A stretch of 64,000 nt of DNA from Trichomonas vaginalis G3 (lineage: Eukaryota; Parabasalia; Trichomonadida; Trichomonadidae): the NCBI RefSeq assembly GCF_026262505.1, contig NC_067207.1:15158082-15222081 (forward strand). The letters are read 5' to 3'. The notes beneath the pieces were generated by a model. That model was not told the DNA's origin, ran no database searches, and was given only the letters and a program-made list of their open reading frames with translations. This document shows positions 61,559 to 64,000 of this stretch, piece after piece. Within the stretch, counting starts at the first letter, position 1, and each line of letters opens with the position of its first letter. The position numbers and the translations under genes were made by a program.

Positions 61559-62517
61559 ATGACGAATCCAAACAAGGACCCCTATGTTTCTAAGGCAACA
61601 AAGAAAGCACTCATGGTAAAAATCTTTAGTTCAACACCAAATGCTTGGTTTATGGATATCTTGGAAAACATTCCGAGGTATAGAGAAGATGGACCACCAT
61701 ACTGGCTAATATTTGTCGGTCAAAACACAAGATACTGTGAAGCCATACCATTGCAGTCCAAAAATATTTTAGATGTGAAAACTGCTTTGACAATATTCGT
61801 TGACAAATACCATCCAACAAAACTGACATCTGACTGTGAAAGTTCTTTCAAATCAGACGATATTAAAAACTATCTGCGTTCAAAAAATGTAACCAATATT
61901 TCATTGTCGACCAAAACCATTCTGCTCTTGGTGTCATTGACAGTTGTATAAAAATCTTAAGAGACTTAAACCAACCACAAGGTGGTGAGGTAGATGAAAT
62001 GTCATATGACGACAAGTATAGACACTTCTCCATGGCAAAGATGAGACAAGTTTTAAATATTTACAATAACCGTAAACAAAAAGGTTTGGGAAACCACTCC
62101 CCCGAAGAAATGAAAAACAACCCTGACTTAGAGAAAGACTATATATTTAATAGTTTAGTCAAAAGAGACAAACAAGAAAGAATGCCAGGCTTCAAACTTA
62201 AGAAAGGTGACAAAGTAAAAATAGAAATACCTAAACGCGACCCATATGAAAATACTATTGACTATGACAACAATGGGAACTCGACAGGTACTCGCATTCG
62301 TGTTCGTAAAAATAGAAGAAAGTATACAAGAGAATATTATGAAGTTTTAGGCAAACATGGCAAAATGTACAGACTGCAAGCAGAAGATAAAACTACTATT
62401 GTCAGACCTCGTTTCAAACTTGTTAAGGTTCAAGGTGGTATACTTTCAAAGACAGTTCCTAACAAATATAAGACAACTCCTGACGAATATGCTAAAGAAG
62501 TGGAACATGACGACTAA
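61559..62517 (+). pseudogene. retroviral-type (rve) integrase region of the Polinton-type element
   Basis: The left part reads the start of an rve core: AWFMDILENIPRY with the first catalytic Asp, then KLTSDCESSFKSDDIKNYL with the second. The right part has the end of the core (MRQVLNIYNNRKQKGLGNHS) and a C-terminal basic beta-rich domain (FKLKKGDKVKIEIPKRDPYE). This is the integrase type shared by Polintons, mavirus and LTR elements. The region is broken about once. Confidence 0.75.
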
Positions 62518-62522
62518 GCAAT

Positions 62523-63647
62523 TCTATACCATGCGTAAACTGTCATGTAAGGTGGCATGTAGTCTTTACTTTGTCCGTTGTTTGCGTATACCCTGAAACG
62601 CGATGTGTATGGCTTCCTCCTACCTCAGTGTTACTCCAGTAACAATTTATAGCAAACTTAACGTCCTCTTTAACATCATATCCTTTACCTTTTGTCATTC
62701 CTGACCAATCCCAAATCTATGACTATGCAAACCTGCTTCAGATGTACTCAAATTTATGTAGTGACTGTGCGCAGGTAAATTTGCACCTGAAATCGTTTTA
62801 CTTCCACCTGTTTCCTTTGAAGAGTTTGCACATACAAAAACCTGTCGACTATTTGAGTCCAAGTTCCAAAACCAAGTACTACTTCTGGTCTGGTAGAGTT
62901 CATTGACGTGTAAATAGAACCTATAGGATATACTGTTTGAAGTATTTCTGTCTTTAACGTTTGAAGCTCTGTTTTGTCAGCTTTCTTATCTAACTCATCG
63001 TTAACATATGTTTTGTCAGCTTTTTTATCTAACTCATCGTTAACATATGTTTTGTCAGCTTTTTTATCATATAAATCTTGAGCAGTGAATTTAACTTTGT
63101 TTTCATCCTCCATGACATAGACATTTCTACATCTAGTGTATTTCATCGTCGTTATGTCATCCTCCGATGTTAAACCTTGTGGAAAGTTAGGAGGTTTCCA
63201 ATTTAATACATCCCCACCAGTTCCATCAGGTTCTTCAACCGTTCCTGCAATATTTTCTATACCAACAGTTGCGAAGAAATCGTGTGTATGTCCAACGTCA
63301 CTTTTCCTGTTTAAGGTTTCTTGTAAGTTTGTAATATTTGCAATGGTATGTGTATGAGTCTTTTTAGAATATTCTTTGTCAGCTCTTGTCACTTCACTTG
63401 ACATTTTATTGTCAACATATGTTTTGTCTGCTAGTTCAGGATGAGTATGTTCTTTCGTTGCATATGTTGCATCTGCTCTGTCATGTTCTTCTTGAACTTT
63501 TTCAATGACATACTCTTTGTCAGCTTTGTTGCCAACATCTGCTTTCAAAAGAAGTTCATCTATAGGTTTCTCGTTTAAAGTTCCTTTTGTTGGATTTACA
63601 CAGACAGTATGGTTCTTGTTGTCTTGAAATAGAAACTCGTCTGTCAT
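62523..63647 (-). pseudogene. phage-tail-fibre-like protein region of the Polinton-type element
   Basis: The N-terminal two thirds have repeats of DKTYVNDELDKKA (48-bp DNA repeats at about 62960-63070) and related KADKEYV units. They are followed by VYPIGSIYTSMNSTRPEVVL and GFGTWTQIVDRFLYV, the signature of the collar/receptor-binding end of many bacteriophage tail fibres. Fibre-like His/Ser-rich sequence continues to about 62523. A receptor-binding spike is the likely role. The region looks broken more than once. Confidence 0.7.
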
Positions 63648-63814
63648 TGGGTTTATCGTCAGTTTTAAGTTCCTTCTTTCAATGACTCAGATATCTTAGA
63701 ATAGTTTGAAAAGTTTGTTGTGTTCTTATTTAGAGCTTGCAAAATGAGTTGTCGGTTGTGTTTTATTTCTCTCATAGACGCTGTTTCTTTCGACATTTTT
63801 ATTCTAGATAAAAT

Positions 63815-64000
63815 ATGCTTTCAATAGAAAAAGAAAATTCAAGAGTTGCTACAACTAAACCATTAGATGAACTTTTTACTAACGTCGGTCAAAAGTTTGA
63901 GACAGAGACCGTAAAGCATGAAGGCTATCGTTTTGACTACCCATTAAGATGGCTAAGAGACCCATCTGTCACAAAAGCTATTGGCTTTCGTAGAATGAAG
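63815..64000 (+). CDS. unknown protein family of the Polinton-type element, member 2 (runs off the window)
   Basis: 62 codons are visible from ATG 63815 (MLSIEKENSRVATTKPLDEL) to the right edge. FDYPLRWLRDPSVTKAIGFR matches the gene at 57948-58808, so it is a second member of that family on the opposite strand. It may belong to the same element or to a neighbouring copy. Confidence 0.7.
   Translation, partial: MLSIEKENSRVATTKPLDELFTNVGQKFETETVKHEGYRFDYPLRWLRDPSVTKAIGFRRMK

Larger units (their letters stand above)
41651..64000. mobile_element. Maverick/Polinton-type element (left part; right end outside the window)
   Basis: The gene set identifies the family: double-jelly-roll-like capsid gene, minor capsid candidate, FtsK/HerA-type packaging ATPase and retroviral-type integrase, together with a superfamily 3 helicase, KilA-N genes, a tail-fibre-like gene and HNH endonucleases. 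The left boundary is placed at AGTGGGGC (41651), after the A run; Polintons characteristically begin with AG. The left 1.8 kb is repeats and palindromes. Genes left of about 54 kb are mostly on the plus strand and those right of it mostly on the minus strand. No PolB or cysteine protease gene is seen, and the partial gene at 63815 shows that the element or a second copy continues to the right. It looks broken, with roughly a dozen breaks over about seven gene regions, yet most frames are open, so it is fairly young. Confidence 0.8.

Noticed and set aside
1-64000. tRNA or rRNA genes
   Set aside because: No cloverleaf with a GGTTCRANNCC arm and no rRNA-like block was recognised on either strand; the only GC-rich structured stretch (41651-41690) is a simple nested hairpin.

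Overview
The window looks like nuclear DNA of a parabasalid protist, most likely Trichomonas vaginalis or a close relative. The reasons are: AT-rich DNA with long, almost intron-free genes; short leaders with an Inr-like TCA+1(Y)(T/A) motif 12-15 nt before several start codons (for example before the Rab, subtilisin and giant haemagglutinin-like genes); gene families typical of trichomonads (DUF3447/ankyrin proteins, multi-membrane-span cyclase-like proteins, subtilisins, single Myb genes); a mariner element of the size of Tvmar1; and a Maverick/Polinton. This is inferred from family content; no database was searched.

Layout. 1-2565 is the C-terminal part of a UBR-type ubiquitin ligase that enters from the left; its last codons and 3' UTR are tandemly duplicated just downstream. 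3058-11204 holds two tandem DUF3447/ankyrin paralogues, the first open and the second interrupted by two UAA codons, with patchwork identity that suggests gene conversion. 11514-28159 is a normal housekeeping and surface gene stretch: a coiled-coil protein, a clathrin-adaptor sigma subunit, a broken membrane cyclase-like gene, a CARMIL-like leucine-rich repeat protein, a Rab GTPase, an unknown protein, an ankyrin relic, eIF4E and a membrane-anchored subtilisin. 28412-34822 is one 2136-residue gene that resembles bacterial filamentous haemagglutinin/CdiA-type beta-helix proteins, the strongest candidate here for lateral transfer and an undescribed function. 34823-40509 is gene-poor, with a 1.06-kb non-coding segment bounded by perfect 18-bp inverted repeats, a Myb gene with an early UAA, and a complete-ended 1299-bp mariner. 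eIF2-alpha follows.

From about 41651 to the right edge lies one Maverick/Polinton-type element (at least 22.3 kb; its right end is not in the window). It starts with a GC-rich nested hairpin and 1.75 kb of direct repeats and palindromes. It carries capsid-type genes, a superfamily 3 helicase, a FtsK/HerA-type packaging ATPase, KilA-N genes, a retroviral-type integrase, a phage-tail-fibre-like gene, two inverted copies of an HNH endonuclease and several unknown genes. No PolB or adenain-type protease is visible in this window. The element is treated as a fossil: most genes read open, but roughly a dozen breaks are spread over about seven gene regions, so it looks young but broken.

The points most worth a second look are the giant haemagglutinin-like gene, the palindromes of the element whose arms change together while staying paired, the conserved AT-only block before element genes, the two minisatellite arrays with 21- and 22-bp units, the converted HNH copies, and the substitutions in eIF2-alpha (Thr at the Ser51 position) and eIF4E (Cys at the Trp73 position).
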